Source of the DNA: an uncultured Eubacterium sp.
Lineage (GTDB): Bacteria > Bacillota > Clostridia > Lachnospirales > Lachnospiraceae
Direction: 5' to 3'
Assembly (NCBI GenBank): GCA_947385875.1
Contig: CANDMV010000009.1
Span: 1-48,636 of the forward strand
Length of the DNA stretch: 48,636 nucleotides
Shown one piece after another: positions 18,655-27,500 of the stretch (within the stretch, counting starts at the first letter, position 1; each line of letters begins with the position of its first letter). The notes beneath the pieces are model-generated. The model saw nothing but the letters and a program-made list of their open reading frames with translations. It was not told where the DNA came from and made no database searches. Position numbers and translations under genes: made by a program.

Positions 18655-19752
18655 ATGAGTAAAATTTTAGTTACAAGATCCTCCATGCCGGACATTGAAG
18701 AATATATGGGGCAGATCAAGGGGCTGTGGGAGAGCAGATGGCTTACCAACGTAGGGAGCCTGCACCGGGAGCTGACGGAAAAATTAAAGAACTATCTGAA
18801 TGTGGACTGCTTCGAGCTCTTTTCCAGCGGCCACATGGCGCTGGAAACCGCGATTCAGGCATCAGGCCTGACCGGCGAGGTAATCACAACGCCTTATACA
18901 TTCCTTTCAACTACGCAGGCGATTGTAAGGAGCGGCCTGACACCGGTGTTCTGCGATATTGATCCGGTACGGCTGACGATCGATGCGGGCCGTATCGAGC
19001 CGCTGATTACAGAAAGGACAAGCGCGATTGTGGCGGTGCATGTATATGGGATCCCCTGTGATGTGGAGGCAATCGAAAGAATTGCCAGAAAGCATCATCT
19101 GAAGGTGATTTACGATGCGGCACATGCGTTCGGAGTCAGCTATAAGGGAAAAAATATCGCGGAATACGGTGACTGCTCGATGTTTTCTTTCCATGCGACA
19201 AAGGTGTTTCATACGATTGAGGGCGGAGGCGCGTCATTCAGGGATGAGAAGACCGCCAAAAAAGCGCGTCATCTGCGTGATTTCGGGCTGTGTCCCGGAG
19301 GGGAGGAGGCAGATGAAATCGGCGGAAATGCAAAGCTTTCCGAATTTCATGCGGCAATGGGCATTTGCAATCTCTGGCATTTACAAGATGAGATCAGCAA
19401 AAGAAAAAAGGTCGCGGAACGTTATGAAGAACATCTGAAAGGTGTAAAGGGTTTATGTCTGCTGCCGGAGCTTGAGACATTAGAAAAGAATTATGCGTAT
19501 TATCCGGTTATTTTTCAGGATGGGGCCCCGCTGAGCAGGGATCAGGCGGCAGAAAGGCTGGCAGCTTATGGGATCAGCGGGAGAAAATATTTCTATCCGC
19601 TGACGAGTAAATTTCAATGTTATAACGGAAAGTTTAACATTCAGGAGACACCGGCTGCCGAGGATATTTCCAGACGTGTTCTCTGCCTGCCGATGTATGC
19701 GGATCTGGCTCCTGAGGATGTGGATCGGATCTGCGGGATCCTTTTTGGATAG
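18655..19752 (+). CDS. DegT/DnrJ/EryC1/StrS sugar aminotransferase (365 aa)
   Basis: Full-length PLP-dependent sugar aminotransferase. SSGHMALETAIQASGL binds PLP phosphate, VIYDAAHAFGVSY supplies Asp154, and SFHATKVFHTIEGGG contains the Schiff-base Lys183. It would transfer an amino group from glutamate to a nucleotide-linked keto-sugar. Start ATG 18655 follows GGAGAAGG and lies 2 bp after the ATP-grasp/HAD stop; a start 15 bp upstream would overlap that gene and lacks a ribosome site. The stop codon lies inside a 17-bp tandem duplication. Confidence 0.92.
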   Translation: MSKILVTRSSMPDIEEYMGQIKGLWESRWLTNVGSLHRELTEKLKNYLNVDCFELFSSGHMALETAIQASGLTGEVITTPYTFLSTTQAIVRSGLTPVFCDIDPVRLTIDAGRIEPLITERTSAIVAVHVYGIPCDVEAIERIARKHHLKVIYDAAHAFGVSYKGKNIAEYGDCSMFSFHATKVFHTIEGGGASFRDEKTAKKARHLRDFGLCPGGEEADEIGGNAKLSEFHAAMGICNLWHLQDEISKRKKVAERYEEHLKGVKGLCLLPELETLEKNYAYYPVIFQDGAPLSRDQAAERLAAYGISGRKYFYPLTSKFQCYNGKFNIQETPAAEDISRRVLCLPMYADLAPEDVDRICGILFG

Positions 19753-19775
19753 GGATTCTTTTTGGATAAGGATTC
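19742..19775 (+). repeat. 17-bp tandem duplication across a stop codon
   Basis: Two adjacent copies of TTTTTGGATARGGATTC (19742-19758 and 19759-19775), differing at one base. The first contains the TAG stop of the DegT aminotransferase. Probably a replication-slippage duplication that pushed the downstream glycosyltransferase away. Confidence 0.8.
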
Positions 19776-19790
19776 ATTTTACAAAGGAGA

Positions 19791-20810
19791 ATGGAAAGGA
19801 TACAAACGAGTATGGATGAACTGGATAGAGCGGAGCGTGCCGTTCCTATATGCATTTGTACGGTTCTGCTGATTACATACAACCATAAGCGCTATTTCCG
19901 TCGGGCAATCGAGTCCGTGCTAGCGCAGAAGACAAAATACAGCTTTAAAATCCATGTATTTGACGACGCCTCGACGGATGGTACAAGTGAGCTGGTGCGG
20001 AAATATGCCAGACGATATCCGGATAGGGTGAAGGCATTTATCGCGGAAGAAAACCAGGGGGCGCAGACGAATTTTTGGAGCGCATATCAGTCCGTGGATA
20101 CAAAATATTGTGCGCTGCTAGAATGCGACGATTACTGGTGCGGAGAGGAGAAGTTGGAGCTGCAGATCGATGCGTTGGAGGAGAACCCGGAATGTTCATT
20201 CTGCGCACACAATACGCGGATTGTCAATGTGGGGGATACGTGCAGGAGATTTGAAGATAATACTCTGATGGTAACAAACTCGGAGCTGCAGGGGGGAGGG
20301 GTATATTCACTGAAGTCCTTCGAAATGCTGTACAGCGGATACATTAATCATATTGATTCACGTGTGATACGCATGAGCTGTATTGATTTTAGAGAAATAA
20401 AGAATAAAGAAACACTCTTGTATGACAATGCGCAGTTTTTTTATCTTATTTCAAAGGGATTTCTGTTCTATATTGACCGTGTAATGGGTGTCTATAATCA
20501 GACGGGAGCCGGGACTTTTTCAGGTGAGAAGCTGATCTGTAGAATACGGACGCATGTAAATAATTTACTTCAGGCAAATGAAGATATAAACTATGCGGCG
20601 GAAAAGGTTATTTATGAGCATTTAAATTCCTTTTTGGGATATAATCTGTGGCTGGATGATATTGCGCAAAATAAGAGAAAACCCCCGGCACAGGTTCCTC
20701 CAAGATGGAGGCGGTGGGTCAGGGTTATAAAATTTGTCTGCCCGCCGTTTATTATAAGGCTTGTTAAATGGGTGAGAAATTGTTTTAAAAGAAGAATTAA
20801 GAGAAATTAA
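19791..20810 (+). CDS. Family 2 glycosyltransferase (339 aa)
   Basis: GT-A fold family 2 enzyme. CTVLLITYNHKRYFRRAIES, VFDDASTDGTSELVRKYA and LLECDDYWCGEEK give the nucleotide-sugar site and the DxD-like metal ligand (DD of ECDDYW). The C-terminal ~60 residues are basic and amphipathic, fitting peripheral membrane attachment. It is related to the GT2 half of the DUF4422 fusion. The start is uncertain: ATG 19791 sits only 1 base after AAAGGAG, while ATG 19812 has AAAGG 12 bases upstream. Both keep the whole domain. Confidence 0.9.
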   Translation: MERIQTSMDELDRAERAVPICICTVLLITYNHKRYFRRAIESVLAQKTKYSFKIHVFDDASTDGTSELVRKYARRYPDRVKAFIAEENQGAQTNFWSAYQSVDTKYCALLECDDYWCGEEKLELQIDALEENPECSFCAHNTRIVNVGDTCRRFEDNTLMVTNSELQGGGVYSLKSFEMLYSGYINHIDSRVIRMSCIDFREIKNKETLLYDNAQFFYLISKGFLFYIDRVMGVYNQTGAGTFSGEKLICRIRTHVNNLLQANEDINYAAEKVIYEHLNSFLGYNLWLDDIAQNKRKPPAQVPPRWRRWVRVIKFVCPPFIIRLVKWVRNCFKRRIKRN

Positions 20811-20831
20811 TTAAAAAAGGAGAATATCAAT

Positions 20832-22145
20832 ATGAAATATTGTCCAAGAGTATATGACTATCTGTATCTGGATGATCCAGAAGGCAAGATTTGGCTGTGC
20901 CAATGGATGCAGCATGATAAGGGTGTCATTGGAAATTTATTAGATAGCGATATTGAATCCTGCTATAATTCGGAACATGCTGCAAAGCTGCGGGAATCTA
21001 TCAAAGATCAGTCCTTTCGGTTCTGCCGCTTTGAAGCATGTCCATTTTTACAAAATAACGATTTAGAAGATATAACACTTGAGGAATATGAGCGCAGAGA
21101 GAAGGAGGTATATTTTCCGACTGACATCAATATGGCATATGATTTTGTCTGCAATCAGCATTGTGAAACATGCAGAAAACAAGTATACATGCCTTCTAAT
21201 AATTATACAGAGAAAATGAGTGCTATTCAAGAAAAAATAGCTCCTTATTTGGATCATGCTGCTTTTATCAGCGGTTCCGGTCATGGAGATCCATTTGCGT
21301 CAAAATACATGATGAATGTCTTGGAAAACCTGCATCCGGCAAATCCGAATGTAAAAATCTTGTTAGAAACCAATGGTGTGTTTTTTGATGAAGAACATTG
21401 GCAGCGGATCCAGCATTTGAAGGATTTTTATTTGGAGATTGTGGTTACCATCAACAGCTTTGATAAATTTACCTATGAGCATGTTTCACGCGGCGGACGG
21501 TATGAGAAGCTTATGCACAATCTTGATTTTATGTCAAAGCTCCGTAAAAAGAATTATATTAATGTGTTTACACAAAGTATGGTGGTTCAGGATCGAAATT
21601 TTAGGGAAATTCCTTCGTTTATAGAAAGGAGCTTCCGCGATTATTGTTTTGACAGCGTGGTTTTGAAGCCGGTTTATCAATGGGGAACTATGGATGAGGA
21701 TGTATATTGGTTTAAGGATGTGCTGAATCCTATGCATCCGTATCATGAGGAATATTTGGAAATTTTAAAGCATCCGGCCTTACATGATCCTCGCGTTTAC
21801 AATTTTGGAGGAGAAACCTCCCATGAAGCCCGCCCATTTCCCGGCAGCGGCGCGGAAAAGACTGCTGCGTTGGATCAATGTATTGCGGAAAAAGAAAGGC
21901 TGATTGCCAAGCTGCAGGAGGAGCTTCAATGCTGTAAAGAACAAAGCAATCATGCTGAAGAGGCTATGAATGACCAGGAACGCCGGATCAGAGGGCTTAG
22001 GGCAAGGATTGATACAGAATTATGTGATTTGGATAAACGGCTTACGGATATGCAGAATTCAATCTCCTTTCGAATCGGCCGGGCTGTAACCTGTCTACCG
22101 CGCAAGATTCGGGATGGCAGAAAAAATTATACTCACAAGCGGTAA
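20832..22145 (+). CDS. Radical SAM protein with N-terminal SPASM-like domain and C-terminal coiled coil (437 aa)
   Basis: The radical-SAM cluster motif CNQHCETC has Cys107, Cys111 and Cys114 in CX3CX2C spacing. Downstream are GSGHGDPF (SAM-binding GGEP-like loop), KILLETNG, and TINSFDKFTYEHVSRGGRYE. Unusually, the SPASM-like cysteines lie before the core: Cys4, Cys23 (WLCQWM), IGNLL, then Cys65 and Cys70 (FRFCRFEACPF). Standard proteins have the order radical SAM then SPASM. Residues ~345-410 form a coiled coil and the tail is basic. It probably modifies a glycan precursor or peptide; the substrate is unknown. It starts at ATG 20832 after AAAAGGAGAATATCAAT. The last codons lie inside a repeat whose other copy is at 37194. 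A paralogue is encoded at 29560. Confidence 0.85.
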   Translation: MKYCPRVYDYLYLDDPEGKIWLCQWMQHDKGVIGNLLDSDIESCYNSEHAAKLRESIKDQSFRFCRFEACPFLQNNDLEDITLEEYERREKEVYFPTDINMAYDFVCNQHCETCRKQVYMPSNNYTEKMSAIQEKIAPYLDHAAFISGSGHGDPFASKYMMNVLENLHPANPNVKILLETNGVFFDEEHWQRIQHLKDFYLEIVVTINSFDKFTYEHVSRGGRYEKLMHNLDFMSKLRKKNYINVFTQSMVVQDRNFREIPSFIERSFRDYCFDSVVLKPVYQWGTMDEDVYWFKDVLNPMHPYHEEYLEILKHPALHDPRVYNFGGETSHEARPFPGSGAEKTAALDQCIAEKERLIAKLQEELQCCKEQSNHAEEAMNDQERRIRGLRARIDTELCDLDKRLTDMQNSISFRIGRAVTCLPRKIRDGRKNYTHKR

Positions 22146-22204
22146 AGTCTGCCATGCAGCCTGAGACAGCTGCGCTCGTGAGTCAGCGTAAATTGATAAA
22201 GTTT
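22131..22204 (+). repeat. Hairpin repeat family, copy 1 (11-bp arms, 31-nt spacer)
   Basis: Arms 22131-22141 (ACTCACAAGCG) and 22173-22183 (CGCTCGTGAGT) pair with one mismatch. The spacer is 31 nt, exactly as in the copy at 37194. Similarity to that copy continues ~20 bp past the right arm. The differences in the spacer are mostly transitions. The repeat supplies the last codons of the radical SAM gene. Confidence 0.65.
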
Positions 22205-22562
22205 ACTGTGCATAAGTACAAATACTGTCTTTCAGGGAGGCGGATTAGACGATCCCTCTGGAGTTGGTGCAGATGCTGAAGAAACTATTTCGGTTGAAGT
22301 CGTTTCTCTTGATGATTTTTTGAATGGGGAGCCGATCACGTTTGCAAAAATGGATGTAGAAGGGGCAGAAATGGGAGTCCTGCAGGGAATGAGACGGACG
22401 ATACTTCGTTACAAACCTACGTTGGCGGTATGCGTTTATCACAAACATGAAGATATTTTTGAGATTTCCTCTTTCCTGCTGGATTTGGTGCCTGAATATA
22501 AATTTTATCTCCGGCATTATAATTCGAATGAGCCAGAGACTGTGCTTTTTTGCACGGTATAA
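22200..22562 (+). pseudogene. FkbM-family methyltransferase, C-terminal remnant
   Basis: An open frame without a start encodes SVEVVSLDDFLNGEPITFAK, then MDVEGAEMGVLQGMRRTILR, and later YKPTLAVCVYHKHEDIFEIS and FYLRHYNSNEPETVLFCTV. These are the typical C-terminal half of FkbM (Methyltransf_21) SAM-dependent methyltransferases. The N-terminal half with the SAM-binding glycine loop is absent; a stop lies at 22197-22199. Only a TTG at 22320 could start it, without a ribosome site. It is a decayed gene of the glycan locus. Confidence 0.8.
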
Positions 22563-22596
22563 GATGAGAAGAGTTCCTTTCATGGTATAACCATAA

Positions 22597-22755
22597 TATG
22601 ATAGGTTTTCCTCGAAACTAGAAGGGTATAGGATTTATGAACGATCTCACTCTTTACCACGTGAGATTTGGGATATCGGAAAAATTAAATGCGAAATCTC
22701 TGTATATGATATAAATGGTATGAAAGGAATAATAAGCAATGAAGAAATATATTGA
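22597..22755 (+). pseudogene. 3' remnant of an unidentified gene overlapping the next start
   Basis: A frame open from after the stop at 22594 reads protein-like sequence including GYRIYERSHSLPREIWDIGK and CEISVYDINGMKGIIS, ending in a stop at 22753-22755. It has no start codon or ribosome site. The composition is that of a genuine coding tail, but the family is not recognised. The next gene begins inside it. A small hairpin (ATCTCAC/GTGAGAT, 22644-22667) also lies here. Confidence 0.45.
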
Positions 22756-25114
22756 GTTGGCAGTGATTTTTTGTGTTTCTATTTTCATCATGTTGGCAAT
22801 GCAGGGATTCCATGCAAATCTGTTTTTTGTGGATGATAACTATGCGGCGTTTTACCCTATTATGCAGGAAAGCTTTGATACTCTGACAAAAACAGGAAGG
22901 CTGCCGATCTATAATTTCTTTCAGATGAAGGGACTAATTATTTCTGATCAGGGTTATTATGGGCAGATCAATGGCTTGCTGTTTTTATCCTATTTCATTA
23001 GCAGATTCTTAGTACCGCATTGGAATCTATGTTCTGTGTACAGTGTTTTATGCGTAGCATTGGGAAACTGCATTTTGTATATTCTCCTGAACAGACTGGG
23101 AGGGGGCAAGAAAAATATAAGCTGTTTGTGTATTTTTATGTTATCTTGTTCTTCGGCCTTTTTTTCCTATGGTTACTGGTTTTATGTCTGGGGAAATTAT
23201 CTGGTAGTTCCTGCACTTATGCTGGCTCTTTATTCCTGTTTTTACGAAAGAAACAGGATAACTTATATGCTTTCAGGAATGATTTTGTTTTTTAGTCTTA
23301 GCTTAGGAAATATACAATATACATTCTTCCATTACATGATATTTTGCATTTCATATGTCGTGTTTATTGCAATCAGCAAAGAATATAAGGAGATAAAAAG
23401 GCTTGCCAGCAATCTATTAATTGGAGTACTTTTGTCCTCTCCCTTTTTGTTGTTACAACTAAAAGCAGCAGCCCGAAGGGGCGCATATACGGGCGGCAGT
23501 CAGTTCTTAACTTTTCCGAATAGTCTGGATAGATGGTTATATTTATCTGCAGCGCCTTTTCGATGGATCCAGACTTTTTTTAAGGAATCGATACAAGTAC
23601 AAGATTTTTTGTATAAAGATTCTTTTGTATCATTCGGATATGATTATTTTTACTGTGGTTTTCTTTTCCTGTCATTGCTTTTCTATATTGCTTATCATTT
23701 TTGGAAGATCTATAAGCAGGATATTTATGGTTTGGGGAAGAATTCTTGGAAACGGTATATTTATTATAAAATAGCCAGTTTCTGTACGCTGCTATATGTA
23801 TTGCATGATTCCGTGAAATGTTTCTACCTTCTTTGTTTTTTAAGTATCTTAGAAATATGTCTGTATAGTTTACAGAATAAAACTGTGATGCCGGAAAACA
23901 TGGGGAATCGTAAACCCAATCAAGAGTTTTATACGGCTATATTTTTCAGTATTGCATTTTTTATAATATTAGGGATGGGAGAGGGATATTTTATCGCAGA
24001 TTTCCTGTCTCAGCTTCCGGTTATAAAAGAATTCCGGCATTTGTTCAAAACGGTGTTTATAATTTTGCCTATGCTGCCAGTATTGTCAGTATTTATGCTT
24101 TCTGAGGCTGGAAAGAAATATAAACGGTTTATGCTGATCGTATGTACTATATGGATATGCATAGGATTGTACAACAATTTTGATATGGCGACGAGTAATA
24201 CCCATAGGGTCTATAAAACAGGTTCGTTGGATCATGATTTGCTGAAAGCAAAAGATACTATCAATGAGCGGTGTTTGGAATTAAATATAGACAAAAATAA
24301 TTATAGATTCTGCCCATTTTTGGAAAATGATAATGGAACAGACTACTGGTCTTATTTTGGTGATGCATTCTATCATATTGAGACGAAATTTACATGTAAC
24401 ATGGCTTCTCTGGCAAAAGTATATACGTTGGGCGGATATGATCTTGCTTCTATGGAGGAAGGGTATAGGCAGAGCAATCACCTGCTGGATGGAGATTTCT
24501 GCTATGATCTGGCAAATGGAATTTATTCGTACCAGTTTTTCGAACGCTGCAGCAATGAAGAAGGTTTCATAAATAGGGCAGTTGATGAAATTCTGCAAAA
24601 TCATGTAAAATATTTTATATTCACAGAAAATTCTGGTTATTTAGAAGAGTTTAAAAACGTAATTTTGAATGATTCACGTGTCGGTATAAGCCGTATCGTT
24701 CCGTTTCTCGAACAGACTGTATTGGTTGAGTTAGATGGCGTGGCCCGTTTTTGCGGAGATACTTTAGATTTGAAATTTATAGATTCAGATCTTGACAGAC
24801 TGGTTATCGATGTCAAGCAGATGGAAGAAAATCAGGAGCTGGAAATACCATTTACATATTATCCTGATATTAAGGCATATGGGAGCTCTGGTGACAGTAC
24901 GTATCCGTTAGGAGTGTCAGAAACTGAGAACGGATATATTCGTATAACTGCACCAATGGATTTTGAAAGCGGACAGATTGAGGTCGTATACAGCGATTAT
25001 TTAAGAAGCTTTATACTTATATATATGCTGGCAGCCTCAAGTATAGCGCTTGTATTTATTGGTTTCATCATAACCTTCCAATTTCGAAAAGACAATTTTG
25101 ATCAGAGAGAATAA
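22739..25114 (+). CDS. YfhO-like / GT-C type polytopic membrane protein (791 aa)
   Basis: About 11-13 predicted membrane segments, beginning at residues 5-22. An early outside loop carries FFVDDNYAAFYP, with the acidic pair expected of GT-C glycosyltransferases that use lipid-linked sugars. A large extracellular C-terminal region (~residues 490-760) is followed by a final TM and a short basic tail, matching the YfhO/DUF-type architecture. It probably transfers a sugar outside the membrane, working with the GtrA-like and DPM1-like proteins encoded directly downstream. ATG 22739 is preceded by AAAGGAATAATAAGC. Confidence 0.8.
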   Translation: MKKYIELAVIFCVSIFIMLAMQGFHANLFFVDDNYAAFYPIMQESFDTLTKTGRLPIYNFFQMKGLIISDQGYYGQINGLLFLSYFISRFLVPHWNLCSVYSVLCVALGNCILYILLNRLGGGKKNISCLCIFMLSCSSAFFSYGYWFYVWGNYLVVPALMLALYSCFYERNRITYMLSGMILFFSLSLGNIQYTFFHYMIFCISYVVFIAISKEYKEIKRLASNLLIGVLLSSPFLLLQLKAAARRGAYTGGSQFLTFPNSLDRWLYLSAAPFRWIQTFFKESIQVQDFLYKDSFVSFGYDYFYCGFLFLSLLFYIAYHFWKIYKQDIYGLGKNSWKRYIYYKIASFCTLLYVLHDSVKCFYLLCFLSILEICLYSLQNKTVMPENMGNRKPNQEFYTAIFFSIAFFIILGMGEGYFIADFLSQLPVIKEFRHLFKTVFIILPMLPVLSVFMLSEAGKKYKRFMLIVCTIWICIGLYNNFDMATSNTHRVYKTGSLDHDLLKAKDTINERCLELNIDKNNYRFCPFLENDNGTDYWSYFGDAFYHIETKFTCNMASLAKVYTLGGYDLASMEEGYRQSNHLLDGDFCYDLANGIYSYQFFERCSNEEGFINRAVDEILQNHVKYFIFTENSGYLEEFKNVILNDSRVGISRIVPFLEQTVLVELDGVARFCGDTLDLKFIDSDLDRLVIDVKQMEENQELEIPFTYYPDIKAYGSSGDSTYPLGVSETENGYIRITAPMDFESGQIEVVYSDYLRSFILIYMLAASSIALVFIGFIITFQFRKDNFDQRE

Positions 25115-25116
25115 AA

Positions 25117-25530
25117 TTGAGTGAAAAAACAATGAAGACGAAGAACGAAATGAAAAAAAAGCTGCTGCGGTTCTGCATAACCGGAGGATGCACAACGCTG
25201 ATAGACGGGTGTATTTACTGGTTTTTGAGCAGAGAGATGGATATTTTTTTGTCAAAGGCCGGTTCTATGCTTTTCGCAAGTGTGTTCTCGTATTCCCTTA
25301 ACAAGGCATGGACATTTAAGAATACAGACAGGAGGCATAAGAAATATCTGTGGAAATATTATATAACCTTTGCCGTTAACGCAGCAGTCAATTCATTGAT
25401 TAATCTGCTGGCATACAGGAGTTTTGGAAAAAAGCTTTTGGCGTTTGTCATTGCAACTGCCTGTGCAGCAGGGGTAAATTTTGTTCTGCAGAGCTTCTGG
25501 GTATTCAGGATAAAGGAGGAGAAAAGCTGA
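25117..25530 (+). CDS. GtrA family membrane protein (137 aa)
   Basis: Four membrane segments with the GtrA signature: LLRFCITGGCTTLIDGCIYW at the start, SYSLNKAWTF in the centre, and GVNFVLQSFWVF near the end. GtrA-like proteins are thought to flip or present undecaprenyl-phosphate-linked sugars made by a DPM1-like GT2, the next gene here. The start is taken as TTG 25117, with GAGAGAATAAAA upstream inside the previous gene's end; ATG 25132 lacks a ribosome site. Confidence 0.9.
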   Translation: MSEKTMKTKNEMKKKLLRFCITGGCTTLIDGCIYWFLSREMDIFLSKAGSMLFASVFSYSLNKAWTFKNTDRRHKKYLWKYYITFAVNAAVNSLINLLAYRSFGKKLLAFVIATACAAGVNFVLQSFWVFRIKEEKS

Positions 25531-25531
25531 T

Positions 25532-26251
25532 ATGATTTCAGTGGTTGTTCCCTGCTACAATGAAGAAAGAAATATTCACAGGTTAGTCAAACGTTTTCTG
25601 CCGATTGCAGGGAAGTTATCAGAAAAAGAATTTGAACTGGTTCTGGTAAATAACGCGTCTTATGACGGAACCTCAAAAATCATTGATGAGGAGATGGGGA
25701 AATATGACTTTATAAAAAAAGTAAGCCTGAAAAAGAATCTTGGATATGGATACGGCATTCTTGCGGGGCTGAGTGTATGCAGGGGCGAATGGCTCGGCTG
25801 GATTCATGCGGATCTTCAGATCCCGCCGGAGGCCTTTCTGGAATTTGAAAAAATCATAAGGGAAAATCCAGACAAAGCGAAAAGATTTTATTTCAAAGGT
25901 AAAAGACGGGGCAGGCCCGTATCAGATACGATTTTTACCATAGGCATGGGAGTATTTGAATCTTTATATTTAGGGCACAGGCTGTGGGATATCAATGCAC
26001 AGCCGACATTGATACATAAAAATTTTTATAAAAGATTTGTGAATCCTCCCTATGATTTTTCGCTGGATCTGTATGTTTATTATCTGGCCAGAAAACTGGG
26101 ATTGAAAGTAGTAAAGGTGCCTGTTGTCCAGCAGAAAAGGGAAGAAGGGGTTTCAAGCTGGAATCATGGATTAAAAAGCAGAATGCTGTTCATAAAAAGG
26201 ACGTTAATTTTCAGCAGGGATTTAAAAAAGAATATAAAGGGGAGGCCGTGA
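25532..26251 (+). CDS. DPM1-like family 2 glycosyltransferase (239 aa)
   Basis: Polyprenyl-phosphate glycosyltransferase type. ISVVVPCYNEERNIHRLV, NNASYDGTSKIIDEE, then NLGYGYGILAGLSVCRGEWLGW and HADLQIPPE (the DxD-like ligand) are in the order of DPM1/GtrB enzymes. There are no C-terminal membrane segments, so it would work with the membrane GtrA protein encoded 1 bp upstream. Together with the GT-C protein this forms a three-gene set for lipid-linked sugar side-chain addition. A strong AAAGGAGGAG ribosome site precedes it. Confidence 0.9.
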   Translation: MISVVVPCYNEERNIHRLVKRFLPIAGKLSEKEFELVLVNNASYDGTSKIIDEEMGKYDFIKKVSLKKNLGYGYGILAGLSVCRGEWLGWIHADLQIPPEAFLEFEKIIRENPDKAKRFYFKGKRRGRPVSDTIFTIGMGVFESLYLGHRLWDINAQPTLIHKNFYKRFVNPPYDFSLDLYVYYLARKLGLKVVKVPVVQQKREEGVSSWNHGLKSRMLFIKRTLIFSRDLKKNIKGRP

Positions 26252-26875
26252 ATGAAAATAATTGCACACAGGGGATTATGGAATGAAAGAAAAGAAGGCA
26301 ATACGCTGGAGAGCTTTAAAAAGGCTTTCGAGCACGGATATGGGATAGAAACAGATGTAAGGGATCATCATGGAAAGCTTGTGGTATCTCATGATGTTGC
26401 GGCGGACCCGGCGCTTGAGTTTGAAGAGGTGCTGAAACTGTATGCGGGCATGGACTGCAGGTCCGAAATTGCAGTAAATATTAAAGCGGACGGACTGCAG
26501 CAATTTCTGAAAGACGTGCTGAAGCAGTATCATATCCAGAATTATTTTGTGTTTGATATGTCGGTTCCGGAACAGGTTGTGTATCATCAGCAGGATTTCC
26601 GTGTATTTACGCGCATGAGCGAATGGGAGACGATCCCCGTTCTGATAGATAAAGCTCAGGGGATATGGATGGATGAATGGGAAAACGCATGGATTCAGCC
26701 GGATATTATTCGAAAATATAGGAATATGGATAAGCAGATTTCGATTATTTCTCCAGAAATACATGGCAGGGATGCGGCTCCCCTGTGGAAGGAGCTGAGA
26801 CAGTTTACAGATGATGAGGCAGTCATTCTGTGCACGGATATTCCACTGAAGGCGGAGGAATATTTTAATGGGTAG
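26252..26875 (+). CDS. GDPD-like phosphodiesterase (207 aa)
   Basis: Short glycerophosphodiester phosphodiesterase-type TIM barrel. IIAHRGLW (His6, Arg7), GIETDVRD (Glu33, Asp35) and VVSHD (His47) are the catalytic and metal residues. It is shorter than typical GDPDs (~240-250 residues), with no signal peptide, so it acts in the cytoplasm. It starts immediately after the previous stop. Its place at the head of a HAD/nucleotidyltransferase/cupin cassette suggests it works on a phosphodiester intermediate of glycan decoration rather than on general phospholipid turnover. Confidence 0.85.
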   Translation: MKIIAHRGLWNERKEGNTLESFKKAFEHGYGIETDVRDHHGKLVVSHDVAADPALEFEEVLKLYAGMDCRSEIAVNIKADGLQQFLKDVLKQYHIQNYFVFDMSVPEQVVYHQQDFRVFTRMSEWETIPVLIDKAQGIWMDEWENAWIQPDIIRKYRNMDKQISIISPEIHGRDAAPLWKELRQFTDDEAVILCTDIPLKAEEYFNG

Positions 26876-27500
26876 TCAGATAAGGGCAGTTCTCTTTGAT
26901 ATGGACGGCGTGCTGGTCGATGCAAAGGACTGGCATTATGAAGCATTGAACAAAGCACTCAGGCTGTTTGGATATGAAATCTCAAAATATGAGCACATTC
27001 GTGCTTTTGACGGTCTTCCTACGAAAGAAAAGCTGAAAATGATCAGTCAGAGATATTATCTGCCTGAAGAACTGCACGTGTTCATCAATGAACTGAAACA
27101 GAATTATACTATGGATTATGTCACGGAATTATGCCATCCTGTTTTTGCGCATGAATACGCCTTGTCAAAGCTTAAGGCAGAAGGCTTTAAGCTTGCAGTC
27201 TGCTCCAACAGCATCCGTCATACGGTTGAAGTAATGATGGAAAGGTCGGGGCTCATCTCCTATCTGGATCTGATTATGTCGAATGAAGATGTGTCTGAAT
27301 CAAAGCCGGATCCGGAAATATACCTAAAAGCCATGCGGAAGTTAGGGATGAAGCCGGAGGAATGCCTGATCTGCGAGGATAATATTAATGGAATTCATGC
27401 AGCACTAGCGAGCGGAGGACACCTCTTAAAAATTAATGAAGTGGCAGATGTGAATTACGAAAATATTTGGAGCTTTATAAAAGAACTGGAGAATAAATAA
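26868..27500 (+). CDS. HAD-superfamily phosphatase/phosphomutase, beta-PGM-like (210 aa)
   Basis: Motif I is AVLFDMDGVLVDA with nucleophile Asp11 and acid/base Asp13. Motif II is LAVCSNS, and SESKPDPEIY supplies motif III. CLICEDNINGIHAA is motif IV. The helical cap lies between residues ~18 and 85, as in beta-phosphoglucomutase-type enzymes. It overlaps the GDPD gene by 8 bp and abuts the next gene. It probably dephosphorylates or isomerises a sugar or polyol phosphate used by the adjacent nucleotidyltransferases. Confidence 0.88.
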   Translation: MGSQIRAVLFDMDGVLVDAKDWHYEALNKALRLFGYEISKYEHIRAFDGLPTKEKLKMISQRYYLPEELHVFINELKQNYTMDYVTELCHPVFAHEYALSKLKAEGFKLAVCSNSIRHTVEVMMERSGLISYLDLIMSNEDVSESKPDPEIYLKAMRKLGMKPEECLICEDNINGIHAALASGGHLLKINEVADVNYENIWSFIKELENK

